Source of the DNA: Primulina eburnea
Lineage: Eukaryota; Streptophyta; Magnoliopsida; Lamiales; Gesneriaceae
Direction of reading: 5' to 3'
Assembly (NCBI RefSeq): GCF_022965805.1
Contig: NC_133118.1
Coordinates: forward strand, 6,479,057 to 6,543,056
DNA length: 64,000 bases
In this document: in pieces, positions 1-11,069 of the stretch
Position numbering within the stretch: the stretch's first letter is position 1
Layout of the letters: the number at the start of each line of letters is the position of its first letter
Notes under the pieces: generated by a model
Database searches by the model: none
What the model was told of the DNA's origin: nothing
Seen by the model: the letters and a program-made list of their open reading frames with translations, nothing else
Position numbers and translations under genes: made by a program

Positions 1-1095
1 TGCACAGTGATCGATTCAGTATTCTTTTCCGTAACAGAACAGGTATGAAATTTGAAATTATGGTTTTTATATAAACAAATGCAATCATTTGTGGCAGAAT
101 ATGTATTGAAATATGTGAATTGCCAACAATTGAAGACAGAAAGATGGAAATCAGGAGATTGATTATCTTGATTGACGATTTTTAAATAGAAATGGGAGTA
201 CATTTCTATAAATTATGTGATAACACTACTGAATTCTTGTTTTGATGGTACGGTGAGGTGATTATGAATGACAGATCGTTCGAATCTGCCTTTATTATGT
301 TGTACAGGATGATGTACAGATACTATTAGACGACTGAAATTGTGCTAGAAAAGAGGTCAGATTGTATTGAATGCCAAAGTAGAATATATCATACCAGGAG
401 TTTGGTTGCTTTTATACTTTTGGCAGTATATACAATTAACTCTTTTCTTTATTGTGCATAATTGAAGGATAGTCGGAGCGAACTATCCGGATACTGGAGG
501 ATATTCAGTAGTTGTAGTGCGTGATGTTAGCACTAGTTGAAATAACTGAGTGTTATTTATGAATTTTCATACGACGATAGCTATCAAATGCGTATTGAGA
601 TAGCATTCTTGGAGATTTTGGTACAGAGAGAAACTGTTAATTTCCGTTGTATGAAGGATCTCTGCGATTTGATTTGATAGAATCAGGAGTATGATTCAGA
701 AGAAAAATGAAAACAGCTCGGAATTTACTTTGACATAGGCCCATGTCGGATGATGACGATTGGTAATTGGAGCTGGAAATTGAATATATCCTTGACAAGG
801 ATTGATAAATAATGATACTGATTTGTTACAGACCTATTGATTGGCATATACGGATGCTGTATAGCCAATATTTTGTGATCGATTCTGTCACGAATCATTT
901 CAAGTAGTATTATGACATTATACTTCTTGAATGAATGTTTTCCGTTTGGAGTCAAGATCCGGGAAAGAAAGATACTTCAGAATGATGTTAATGAAATGAG
1001 TTTGGATGTTAAACTCTGTTATACATTGCTTCTGATAGATCCGAATTAATTTAGTGAGAGTTCGAGGACGAACTCAGATCTAAGAGGGGGAGAAA
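1..1095 (+). mobile_element. 3' internal part of an upstream gag-only gypsy element
   Basis: This stretch is nearly identical to 5943-7037, the internal 3' end of the next element, and it runs into a polypurine tract and LTR in the same way. It is therefore the end of a preceding unit cut by the window edge. No protein domain is visible; the sequence is AT-rich and non-coding. Confidence 0.85.
1082..1095 (+). promoter_or_regulatory. Polypurine tract before LTR 1
   Basis: A purine run with five consecutive G directly abuts the TGTAATG start of the LTR, the position of the plus-strand primer in LTR retrotransposons. The same tract lies at 7024-7037 before the next LTR. Confidence 0.85.
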
Positions 1096-1264
1096 TGTAA
1101 TGCCCGAAAAATTTAATTACCGTAATCTGAAATGATTTGGGTATGATTACCGTAATCTGGAATTAATCTGAAATGATTTATTAATTAATTACGGTAAATA
1201 TAGACGGAACGGATCGGACCAAAACACATGAGGAAGGTGTAGATTGTGTGTGCAAAGAAATAAG

Positions 1265-1548
1265 TCGCGCACATGCGCAATGAGATGCGCGAGTCATGCG
1301 CGCATAGGACAGAAGCTTCCGCGCACATGCGCGGCGGGTAGGCGCGCACATGCGCGGCATGTCCAGTAGCATGAATGCCGAGACTGTAAGTCTCGCGCAT
1401 ATGCGCGAAGTAGTGCGCGCATATGCGCGAGCACTCCAGTAGGTCTCGCGCATATGCGCGACTTGTGTTCGCGCATATGCGCGAGCAGTCGGGTAGCACG
1501 GATAAGGCTCTCGGCGCATATGCGCGGAATTGTGCGCGCATATGCGCC
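1265..1548 (+). repeat. GC-rich palindromic array in LTR 1
   Basis: Nine spaced cores: three of type gcgcacatgcgc, then six of type gcgcatatgcgc. The second type is a perfect 12-bp palindrome. The array is strongly CpG-rich inside an AT-rich LTR and ends 55 bp before the TA tract at 1603. Long open frames across it (repeating Ala-Tyr-Ala-Arg) occur on both strands because the repeat lacks stops; they are not considered genes. Confidence 0.9.
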
Positions 1549-1602
1549 AGTCATGCAGAACGAATGAATGCCACTTGGACTCTAGTATGTTGCGTGGGTG
1601 TG

Positions 1603-1620
1603 TATATATATATATATATA
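1603..1620 (+). promoter_or_regulatory. TA tract, probable TATA region of LTR 1
   Basis: An 18-bp alternating TA run between the palindromic array and a downstream segment conserved between LTR families (ccgtccgtcagatttt at about 1699). This fits the TATA position of the LTR promoter. The start site is not demonstrated. Confidence 0.5.
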
Positions 1621-2604
1621 CATGTAAACGTAATCTTCAGAAATCAGAATCGAGAGGAAAGCTTTGAATTTGATTTTTTGATTTCAACGTGCGATCGATC
1701 CGTCCGTCAGATTTTAAATCCGACTTCAGTACCGAGCTCCTATTAACGTAGACTACAACTGGACGTAAGTTTTGCTACGTTTAGACATGTTTTGAATTTA
1801 TGATATTGTCTAAATTGAGTATGAGTTAAATATGATGTTCTTGACATAGTAGACATCGTATATCTGAAGTCAGATTGAAGAACGGACTGTGTATGGAATT
1901 GTTAGGAATTTTCAGAGTTTATTCGATTGTAATATACTGAATTGATATCAGAATCATGGTATTATTGATTTTGTGATACTGGGATTGATATCTGATTTGT
2001 ACTGTATCACTGGATATATTGATATTAACCAGATTGGGATTAGATGAATTGTTGATTTGTTTGTACTGATATGGTATTGCCGGGATTGCGGGATTGTACA
2101 GAATTGATATAGAAATTGGTATTGATATTGATTATGAGTTTCTGTATTATATCTGTGATGTTGGGATTGACGGGGGTTACTGAGATTGTATTATTATACC
2201 GTCGAAACATCAGTGAATTGATATTGATCAGAACAGGCTTTGAATTGAGCTGTAGATTGACACAGTCTATTCGATATTGTGAATTCAGATTGACATGGAC
2301 GGACGTGAAATGGAGTCTTCGTCTTCGTCAGATCATGAAGACAAAAGTATAAGTCAATGTGGTATTGGGAGATGGACTTGAGTCGGTTTAGACTCGGGTT
2401 TCCCTAAATCACATACTTTACTTTATTGCATTGATACTTGCATTGATTGATTGATATACTTGTTTTCTTGAGTTATAGATTACAGGTATTAGAAGAGTAA
2501 TCTTATGACAGAAGTGCCGTTAGTGGTGGGATCACCACGGGCACATTGCACGATGTCATAAGATGGTGTATTGGCGGATGTGCCAAAGACTGTCACTGGA
2601 TGTT

Positions 2605-3012
2605 GGTTATCGATGTGGATAGATTGATAGCTTCTTCTATTACTGTTAGTTGATATTATATCGATGTGGATAGACGTATAGCTTATTCTATTACTGTTGA
2701 TTGATATTATGTCGATGTGGATAGATTCATCGTTCCTTCTATTACTGTCAATCGATGTTATATCGATGTGAATAGAATCGCACTTTGTTCTATTACTGGT
2801 AATCGATATCCTATCAATGTGGATAGAATCAAGGCTTGCTCTATTATTGTTAATCGATAATATATCAATGTGGATAGAATCAGGGCTTCGTCTATTACTG
2901 TTAATCGATACTGTGTCGGTGTGGATAGAACTGGAGTCTTTTCTATTACTGTTAATCGATACTATATCGGCGTGGATAGAACTGGAGTCTTTTCTATTAC
3001 TGATAGTCGATA
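2605..3012 (+). repeat. 51-bp minisatellite in LTR 1, about 8 units
   Basis: Units containing cgatgtggatag followed by ttctattactgtt recur every ~51 bp (about 2613, 2661, 2712, 2764, 2815, 2866, 2917, 2970). Because 51 is a multiple of three, the minus strand stays open for 176 codons with a 17-residue periodicity. This is most simply a by-product of the period. Confidence 0.88.
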
Positions 3013-3547
3013 TATGCATACCAACTTCTGGAATCGGGATCCCTAGACTAGGATTGAGTCTAGTCTGAATTTTGTAGCTACGAGTATAGTTGACAGGGTG
3101 CTATTAATTATGTTTCAGATTTGTTACATATGTTTGTTACCTGATTACATGCTTTATATTTGTTTATATGATTGCATGTTTCATTGATTTATACTGGGAG
3201 TTATTCTCACCGGTTTATCCGGCTGTTGTCTTGTCTGTATGTGTACTTGACAACAGGTGGGACATGATAAGGGTCAGGAAGAGAACGAGGCTGGACTAGA
3301 TAGCGTGGAGATCCGGGCTTCAGAAGCAACTTAGGATTCAGTACTGATATGTAATTGAACCTAGTTGGATTATTGTGGATCATACAATAATTATATGTTA
3401 TGTTTAATATGTAATTTGAATTTTATTACATTACGTTTCCGCTTTGCATTTTGAAAAAAAAAAATTTTTAGACCATGTTTTATAAATTGATTAATTAGTC
3501 CCAAAGACGATTAAGAACGTGATTAGCGTCCGGGTCCCCACAACAGG

Positions 3548-3559
3548 TGGTATCAGAGC
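3548..3559 (+). promoter_or_regulatory. Primer-binding site, initiator tRNA-Met
   Basis: TGGTATCAGAGC lies five bases after the LTR end. It is the standard complement of the 3' end of plant initiator Met-tRNA used by chromoviruses and fixes the element's plus orientation. Confidence 0.93.
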
Positions 3560-3996
3560 TGTAGGTCCTTGAATTGTAGGTTCCTTAGCACTGAGATAGA
3601 AATTAGTGAGCGGGGTAGATTGAGTTTTCTTTCCCTGTATGTGGTTGCTAGCATGTGATTTCATATACTGGTGATTTATATGTATGCTAGCATGATATTA
3701 TGTTTTATTGCCTGGATTTATATGGCATAGAAATGCATATAATGTTGAAATAACATTGTATCTGCTAAGATTTCCGTATGTTGTTACTGTGTATTAAACT
3801 ACATGTTACCTGGATATCGGAGATGATTGGGTAATATGTGTTATATGAAACGGGATCAGAACCAATTCTTGATCAGAGGTAAGCTGATCAGGATTGGGGT
3901 TGAGATGGACTTGTCTCCTGTTATTACTAATACCTGTGATTATCAGATATTCCTCCTAGACGAATTCCAGAACGGGGTAGTACATCATATGCTCAG

Positions 3997-4911
3997 ATGG
4001 ATGTGTCTGAAACTCTGATGGAAACACAGATGATAAGATTTCAGTCATTTCAACCACCGATTTTGAGGGGTGTTGAGACACCAGCTGATTGTGAGACTTG
4101 GCTGGAGGAGATCGAAATGCTGTTTGAATTTCTGGGATTCACAGACGAGTGCAGAATTAAACTGGTTGGGAATCAACTACGGGAAGTCGCTAGGAGTTGG
4201 TGGCTGGTAAACCGGGAAGCCATAGTACAGCGTGGTTTCACGATTACGTGGAAACTTTTCAAAGTTGAATTTTATCAAAGATTTGTACCTCTATCATATC
4301 GAGAGGACAAAAGTGCAGAATTTGCAAATTTGAGGCAGGGTCCATTGAAGATCAATGAATATTTGGCCCATTTCTTTACCTTGTTACCGTTTGGTCCGCA
4401 AGTGGCTAGAAATGATACAGCTGTAGCTGATCAGTTTATCAAGGGCTTGAATCCGGAAATATGCACCTTGGTGACTGTGAAACAACCGAGTAATTTTACT
4501 GATACTCTGAATCGAGCCAGAAGAGCGGAAACCGTTCTAATGAGACAAAAAGAAGCTTCATATGTTCTTCCAACACCGATACCACAACAACTGCCTTCCA
4601 GAATCGAGATTGGCAGTAGCAGTGGTGGAAAGAAAGAAATGTTGAAAGTTCAAAAGAAGCAATTTAAGAAATTTGGGAGCGGTTCATCTAGCTCTAGTGG
4701 CTCTAGTCCGAATTATACTGGAGTTTATTGCAGGAATTGCGGTGGGAGACATTCCCCGGAACTATGCCATGGAGTGACTGGTCGGTGCAACTTCTGTAAA
4801 CAGCAAGGACACTTTGCTAGAGTCTGTCCACAGAAAGGTGCCCGAAGATTTCAGGGAGCAGGATCATCTGGGGATGGTGATCGAGAAACAGACCCGGGAC
4901 ATACTGAATGA
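3997..4911 (+). CDS. gag: Ty3/gypsy Gag polyprotein with two zinc knuckles
   Basis: This frame of 304 codons is the structural Gag of the element, which packages element RNA into cytoplasmic particles. Residues ~10-180 match the retrotransposon gag core, with landmarks AVADQFIKGLNPEI and FYQRF. Two cysteine knuckles follow a Ser-rich linker: CRNCGGRHSPELC and CNFCKQQGHFARVC. The related gag at 43793 begins with an ATG in the context tcagatATGcctcct. Here that position (3949-3951) is ATT, sixteen in-frame codons upstream, so translation would have to begin at the internal ATG at 3997. The frame stops just after the second knuckle and no pol follows. It is otherwise uninterrupted, unlike the decayed pol elsewhere. 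Whether a protein is made is unknown. Confidence 0.85.
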   Translation: MDVSETLMETQMIRFQSFQPPILRGVETPADCETWLEEIEMLFEFLGFTDECRIKLVGNQLREVARSWWLVNREAIVQRGFTITWKLFKVEFYQRFVPLSYREDKSAEFANLRQGPLKINEYLAHFFTLLPFGPQVARNDTAVADQFIKGLNPEICTLVTVKQPSNFTDTLNRARRAETVLMRQKEASYVLPTPIPQQLPSRIEIGSSSGGKKEMLKVQKKQFKKFGSGSSSSSGSSPNYTGVYCRNCGGRHSPELCHGVTGRCNFCKQQGHFARVCPQKGARRFQGAGSSGDGDRETDPGHTE

Positions 4912-7037
4912 TACAGTGACATGTACTGATCTTTTAGGATTAGATTGCATATGTATTGATATATACTAATGCATTCGTTACGATTATCTTTGACTGAGTT
5001 GCATTGATATACATTGTACCTGTTGGGTCTGTGTATACTGTAGTATTGAGTTTTGTTTTAATCTTTTGGAGGAAAAGATTGTTATCAGTGAACTCTGTAA
5101 ATATCATATACTGTAGTAAAATGAGAATGAGATGGAATTAGATGATGTTGTACTTGTGTTGTTTGATTTTAACTATATTATTTATATATAATAACAAGTA
5201 CAGAGTGAGTATAGATTCTTGCCAGGAGATGGTAAGATGTTGACCTGAAATGGCCAAAGAATAAATAAGGTACGGTAAGAATTCTCGATTTTGAATTCCT
5301 TGATATCCGTACTATATGACTTGATGATTATCGAAAGGAATGGAGTAATTCCTTATATATTCAGTTGATTACTGAAATTGAGCATATCAGGAGCTGATTT
5401 GTCGATAGCAGGAGATTTGCTATAGTCTCTCAGATTTAGATTTTAGATTTGCTTTGTATCAGGGAGATGGATTACAGCCTTGATTCTATACCAGGTACTG
5501 GTGTTATTTTAGAATTCTGTATAGAATAATACTGAATGCATTAAAAAAATTGAGATAGCAGTTTGATGATTTATGGCTTGAGAGTTAGAGTTATATCTGA
5601 ATATGTATTTCTCTATGAGATATCTCAGTTCTGTTAGGGGTTGATGAATCCTGTATTCAGAGGTATTCTGATGATTTTATACCGTGTATCTATGATGCGT
5701 TGATATACTCATGATATAAGATTGATTGAATTGAATATCTTGTATGGAATAATTTGGGAGTTCAGATTATTGTATACAAAATGGTTTGGATATAACGATA
5801 GTTGAGGACAGTGATTACTGACTGAAACAACAGCAATAGCAGATAATTATAATTGCTGGAGGTTGGTAGGTATTACTGTTATATGTATATATCTTGTTTG
5901 TGCCGAATATTCCGAATCGGGAATGACAGACAGGGTCAGAAGTGCACAGTGATCGATTCAATATTCTTTTCTGTAACAGAACAGGTATGAAATTTGAAAG
6001 TATGGTTTTGATATAAACAAATGCAATCAGTTGTGGCAGAATATGTATTGAAATATGTGAATTGCCAACAATTGAAGACAGAAAGATGGAAATCAGGAGA
6101 TTGATTATCTTGATTGACGATTTTTAAATAGAAATAGGAGTACATTTCTATAAATTATGTGATAACACTACTGAATTCTTGTTTTGATGGTACGGTGAGG
6201 TGATTATGAATGACAGATCGTTCGAATCTGCCTTTATTATGTTGTACAGGATGATGTACAGATACTATTAGACGACTGAAATTGTGCTAGAAAAGAGGTC
6301 AGATTGTATTGAATGCCAAAGTAGAATATATCATACCAGGAGTTTGGTTGCTTTTATACTTTTGGCAGTATATAAAATTAACTCTTTTCTTTATTGTGCA
6401 TAATTGAAGGATAGTCGGAGCGAACTATCCGGATACTGGAGGATATTCAGTAGTTGTAGTGCGTGATGTTAGCACTAGTTGAAATAACTGAGTGTTATTT
6501 ATGAATTTTCATACGACGATAGCTATCAAATGCGTATTGAGATAGCATTCTTAGAGATTTTGGTACAGAGAGAAACTGTTAATTTCCGTTGTATGAAGGA
6601 TCTCTGCGATTTGATTTGATAGAATCAGGAGTATGATTCAGAAGAAAAATGAAAACAGCTCGGAATTTACTTTGACATAGGCCCATGTCGGATGATGACG
6701 ATTGGTAATTGGAGCTGGAAATTGAATATATCCTTGACTAGGATTGATAAATAATGATACTGATTTGTTACAGACCTATTGATTGGCATATACGGATGCT
6801 GTATAGCCAATATTTTGCGATCGATTCTGTCACGAATCATTTCAAGTAGTATTATGACATTATACTTCTTGAATGAATGTTTTCCGTTTGGAGTCAAGAT
6901 CCGGGAAAGAAAGATACTTCAGAATGATGTTAATGAAATGAGTTTGGATGTTAAACTCTGTTATACATTGCTTCTGATAGATCCGAATTAATTTAGTGAG
7001 AGTTCGAGGACGAACTCAGATCTAAGAGGGGGAGAAA
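4912..7037 (+). other. Non-coding 3' internal region of gag-only element
   Basis: AT-rich sequence with stops in all frames and no pol motifs. 5943-7037 repeats 1-1095 almost exactly. It ends with the polypurine tract at 7024-7037. Confidence 0.75.
7024..7037 (+). promoter_or_regulatory. Polypurine tract before LTR 2
   Basis: Identical to the tract at 1082-1095 and directly abuts the next LTR. Confidence 0.85.
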
Positions 7038-7206
7038 TGTAATGCCCGAAAAATTTAATTACCGTAATCTGAAATGATTTGGGTATGATTACCGTAATCT
7101 GGAATTAATCTGAAATGATTTATTAATTAATTACGGTAAATATAGACGGAACGGATCGGACCAAAACACATGAGGAAGGTGTAGATTGTGTGTGCAAAGA
7201 AATAAG

Positions 7207-7502
7207 TCGCGCACATGCGCAATGAGATGCGCGAGTCATGCGCGCATAGGACAGAAGCTTCCGCGCACATGCGCGGCGGGTAGGCGCGCACATGCGCGGC
7301 ATGTCCAGTAGCATGAATGCCGAGACTGTAAGTCTCGCGCATATGCGCGAAGTAGTGCGCGCATATGCGCGAAATAGGCGCGAGCACTCCAGTAGGTCTC
7401 GCGCATATGCGCGACTTGTGTTCGCGCATATGCGCGAGCAGTCGGGTAGCACGGATAAGGCTCTCGGCGCATATGCGCGGAATTGTGCGCGCATATGCGC
7501 CA
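7207..7502 (+). repeat. GC-rich palindromic array in LTR 2
   Basis: Copy of 1265-1548, with gcgcacatgcgc and gcgcatatgcgc cores, enlarged by an 11-bp insertion. The TA tract follows at 7555-7573. Confidence 0.9.
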
Positions 7503-8557
7503 GTCATGCAGAACGAATGAATGCCACTTGGACTCTAGTATGTTGCGTGGGTGTGTATATATATATATATATACATGTAAACGTAATCTTCAGAAATCAG
7601 AATCGAGAGGAAAGCTTTGAATTTGATTTTTTGATTTCAACGTGCGATCGATCCGTCCGTCAGATTTTAAATCCGACTTCAGTACCGAGCTCCTATTAAC
7701 GTAGACTACAACTGGACGTAAGTTTTGCTACGTTTAGACATGTTTTGAATTTATGATATTGTCTAAATTGAGTATGAGTTAAATATGATGTTCTTGACAT
7801 AGTAGACATCGTATATCTGAAGTCAGATTGAAGAACGGACTGTGTATGGAATTGTTAGGAATTTTCAGAGTTTATTCGATTGTAATATACTGAATTGATA
7901 TCAGAATCATGGTATTATTGATTTTGTGATACTGGGATTGATATCTGATTTGTACTGTATCACTGGATATATTGATATTAACCAGATTGGGATTAGATGA
8001 ATTGTTGATTTGTTTGTACTGATATGGTATTGCCGGGATTGCGGGATTGTACAGAATTGATATAGAAATTGGTATTGATATTGATTATGAGTTTCTGTAT
8101 TATATCTGTGATGTTGGGATTGACGGGGGTTACTGAGATTGTATTATTATACCGTCGAAACATCAGTGAATTGATATTGATCAGAGCAGGCTTTGAATTG
8201 AGCTGTAGATTGACACAGTCTATTCGATATTGTGAATTCAGATTGACATGGACGGACGTGAAATGGAGTCTTCGTCTTCGTCAGATCATGAAGACAAAGG
8301 TATAAGTCAATGTGGTATTGGGAGATGGACTTGAGTCGGTTTAGACTCGGGTTTCCCTAAATCACATACTTTACTTTATTGCATTGATACTTGCATTGAT
8401 TGATTGATATACTTGTTTTCTTGAGTTATAGATTACAGGTATTAGAAGAGTAATCTTATGACAGAAGTGCCGTTAGTGGTGGGATCACCACGGGCACATT
8501 GCACGATGTCATAAGATGGTGTATTGGCGGATGTGCCAAAGACTGTCACTGGATGTT

Positions 8558-8965
8558 GGTTATCGATGTGGATAGATTGATAGCTTCTTCTATTACTGTT
8601 AGTTGATATTATATCGATGTGGATAGATGTATAGCTTATTCTATTACTGTTGATTGATATTATGTCGATGTGAATAGATTCATCGTTCCTTCTATTACTG
8701 TCAATCGATGTTATATCGATGTGAATAGAATCAGACTTTGTTCTATTACTGGTAATCGATATCTTATCAATGTGGATAGAATCAAGGCTTGCTCTATTAC
8801 TGTTAATCGATAATATATCAATGTGGATAGAACCAAGGCTTCGTCTATTACTGTTAATCGATACTGTGTCGGTGTGGATAGAACTGGAGTCTTTTCTATT
8901 ACTGTTAATCGATACTATATCGGCGTGGATAGAACTGGAGTCTTTTCTATTACTGATAGTCGATA
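8558..8965 (+). repeat. 51-bp minisatellite in LTR 2, about 8 units
   Basis: Copy of 2605-3012 with the same period and unit number and a few substitutions. The minus-strand frame is again open for 176 codons. Confidence 0.88.
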
Positions 8966-9492
8966 TATGCATACCAACTTCTGGAATCGGGATCCCTAGA
9001 CTAGGATTGAGTCTAGTCTGAATTTTGTAGCTACGAGTATAGTTGACAGGGTGCTATTAATTATGTTTCAGATTTGTTACATATGTTTGTTACCTGATTA
9101 CATGCTTTATATTTGTTTATATGATTGCATGTTTCATTGATTTATACTGGGAGTTATTCTCACCGGTTTATCCGGCTGTTGTCTTGTCTGTATGTGTACT
9201 TGACAACATGTGGGACAGGATAAGGGTCAGGAAGAGAACGAGGCTGGACTAGATAGCGTGGAGATCCGGGCTTCAGAAGCAACTTAGGATTCAGTACTGA
9301 TATGTAATTGAACCTAGTTGGATTATTGTGGATCATACAATAATTATATGTTATGTTTAATATGTAATTTGAATTTTATTACATTACGTTTCCGCTTTGC
9401 ATTTTGAAAAAAAAAAATTTTTAGACCCTGTTTTATAAATTGATTAATTAGTCCCAAAGACGATTAAGAACGTGATTAGCGTCCGGGTCCCC

Positions 9493-9719
9493 TTCCTGAT
9501 ATGAGTAGTACCAATCAAATCTTTTTCAGCTTTCCTCAACTGTACAGTACATTACATTGAACATTCTCGGAATCCCTCTCATTCCGATGTGGGATCGGTT
9601 CATTCATGTTCTCTCCACCTAGAAGCTTGCCAGGAGCCGCTCATTGTTCGTGCAACCTCATGGCACCGGCGATCATCCCCCGCCCTCTTCGGTCCTGGGC
9701 CTCACATAGAACCCGTAAA
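9493..9719. other. Unclassified short repeat-like segment
   Basis: Contains a phrase common in dispersed plant repeats (ccgatgtgggatcgg at about 9577) and a C-rich stretch. No gene or LTR end was identified. Confidence 0.3.
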
Positions 9720-10149
9720 TCAGACTACATATAAGTCATTCATAATTTCTAGTATTTAAATTAAAATGATTTTTATTGCATGAGTATTTAAATTCTTTTC
9801 TTTAAATTTAATTATTTTATGCAGTAGTTTAATTGTTAATTTTTTAGTTAAATAAGTCAGGCCGGACTGAAGTTGGAGTATTGAGATAAAATTTAATATT
9901 AAGAAAACATTCCTAGAATTTATTTAATATAAATAATAAATTAAATTTAATGTAAAAGAATGTTTAATGAATTATTTAAGTAATTTAAATTTTAGCCATG
10001 CATGCAAGATAATGTTATTAAATAATCAATTTATTAATTGACTAAAATACTTAATTGGTGGATAAAACTCTAAAGAAATAAAATACATGATGTAAGAAAT
10101 ATTTTCCCCTCCATTTTATTTAATTTTCTGCCATGTCATCTTTGTAGGA

Positions 10150-10600
10150 TTTAAATTTGTCAACTCACAATTTTGGGTATCTTTCTTTATCCCTTCTTGG
10201 CATATATAATTCCCTCAACTTTAAACCTTCAATAAATATTAATTAAGCGATTTCCTACCCATTTTAACTAGATAAAATCGGCCACCACCTTTGAAAGATT
10301 TAAAAAGTTTGACAACCCCTTCACTTGATTCTTTCCTTATCCATTTTTGGGAGATAAATCACTCACCTTTTAATTCCCCAATAATTATTAATTTAAGCAA
10401 TATTCCACCCCACTTTGATAGCAAATTTCGATCACCCCTTCTTCTTTTTTTTTTTTTGGATTTAATTTTTTTGATTTACAACTCATTTCCTTGTTATCTT
10501 TCCTTAATCTTTTTCTAGGTAGATTTTTCCCTAATTTTAAATCACCAACAAATAATTAATTAAGCAATATTTCTCCCTTGTTCCTAGACACCATAATCGA
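10150..10600 (+). repeat. Diverged tandem repeat, period about 155 bp, 3 units
   Basis: The block ending in aattaagcaatatt / aattaagcgatttc recurs near 10240, 10392 and 10557. Each is preceded by a similar run (cctttccttatcc-like, then caactttaaa- or cctaattttaaa-like). Identity is low but the order of sub-blocks is kept. Confidence 0.55.
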
Positions 10601-11069
10601 CGAAGTGCACCCTAGAATTTTCCCTCAAAATCTTTTGATATCAAACCATTTCCTTATCTCACAAACTAGAAGATAGAAAGATTATTTCATTCCTTTATCT
10701 TGCAAAATTTCCCCTCATCCCTAGCCATTCCCTCCCTCTCCATTATTTCGAAAATTTCAGAGCAAATATTGAGAGAAAAATCGTGAGGTAGCTAAGGAAA
10801 AACAAGAGAGAAAAAGTAAGAAAGTGAAGCACTTCGTCTCCTCCACGCCGCGTCGTTGTTTTCTTTTGTTTTCTTCAAAACAAAATCCAAGGCATGTCTA
10901 TATTTTCCTTTACTCTTCAATCAAGCCATATAGATATTTTTAAACATCACATGTACACGCTTTCAAGCAAGAAAACCGAAGTATGACAAAAAGTTTTTTT
11001 GTAAAATTCTGCACAGATTGTTTTAGCCTTCCTTGTGCACCTCACGTTTTCTGCTGTTTTGATGGTTCA

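Larger units (their letters stand above)
1096..3542 (+). repeat. LTR 1 of gag-only gypsy element (2,447 bp), shared by two tandem units
   Basis: Starts TGTAATGCCCG and ends GGGTCCCCACA, giving TG...CA ends with a TGT/ACA inverted repeat. It follows a polypurine tract and precedes a primer-binding site. It therefore serves as 3' LTR of the upstream unit and 5' LTR of the next, as in tandem arrays produced by unequal recombination. It contains a GC palindrome array (1265-1548), a TATA-like TA tract (1603-1620) and a 51-bp minisatellite (2605-3012). The copy at 7038-9492 differs by a few SNPs and an 11-bp insertion. Confidence 0.92.
3543..7037 (+). mobile_element. Internal region of gag-only gypsy element (non-autonomous)
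   Basis: Bounded by PBS and polypurine tract and flanked by near-identical LTRs. Its 3.5 kb holds one gag frame (3997-4911) followed by about 2.1 kb with no recognisable protease, reverse transcriptase, RNase H or integrase. This is a non-autonomous derivative of a chromovirus family, probably mobilised in trans by relatives such as the one at 37381-45833. That source is inferred. Confidence 0.85.
7038..9492 (+). repeat. LTR 2 of gag-only gypsy element (2,455 bp, 3' end clipped)
   Basis: Near-identical copy of LTR 1. Its palindrome array has an extra 11-bp insertion (about 7371-7381). It ends at GGGTCCCC and lacks the final ACA; unrelated sequence begins at 9493 with no PBS. The terminal CA was lost by a small deletion or rearrangement, so no TSD can be scored. 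Confidence 0.9.

Noticed and set aside
1265..1548. CRISPR-like spaced palindromic repeats
   Set aside because: Spacing and core vary, there are no cas genes, and the array sits inside a plant LTR.
1181..1746. Several overlapping 78-135-codon frames on both strands over the LTR palindrome array (also 7123-7699)
   Set aside because: All consist of Ala-Tyr-Ala-Arg / Ile-Cys-Ala translations of the gcgcatatgcgc repeat; they occur in every frame because the repeat lacks stops.
2489..3019. 176-codon minus-strand frame with a 17-residue repeat
   Set aside because: Explained by the 51-bp minisatellite; no start context, no homologous frame in related LTRs.
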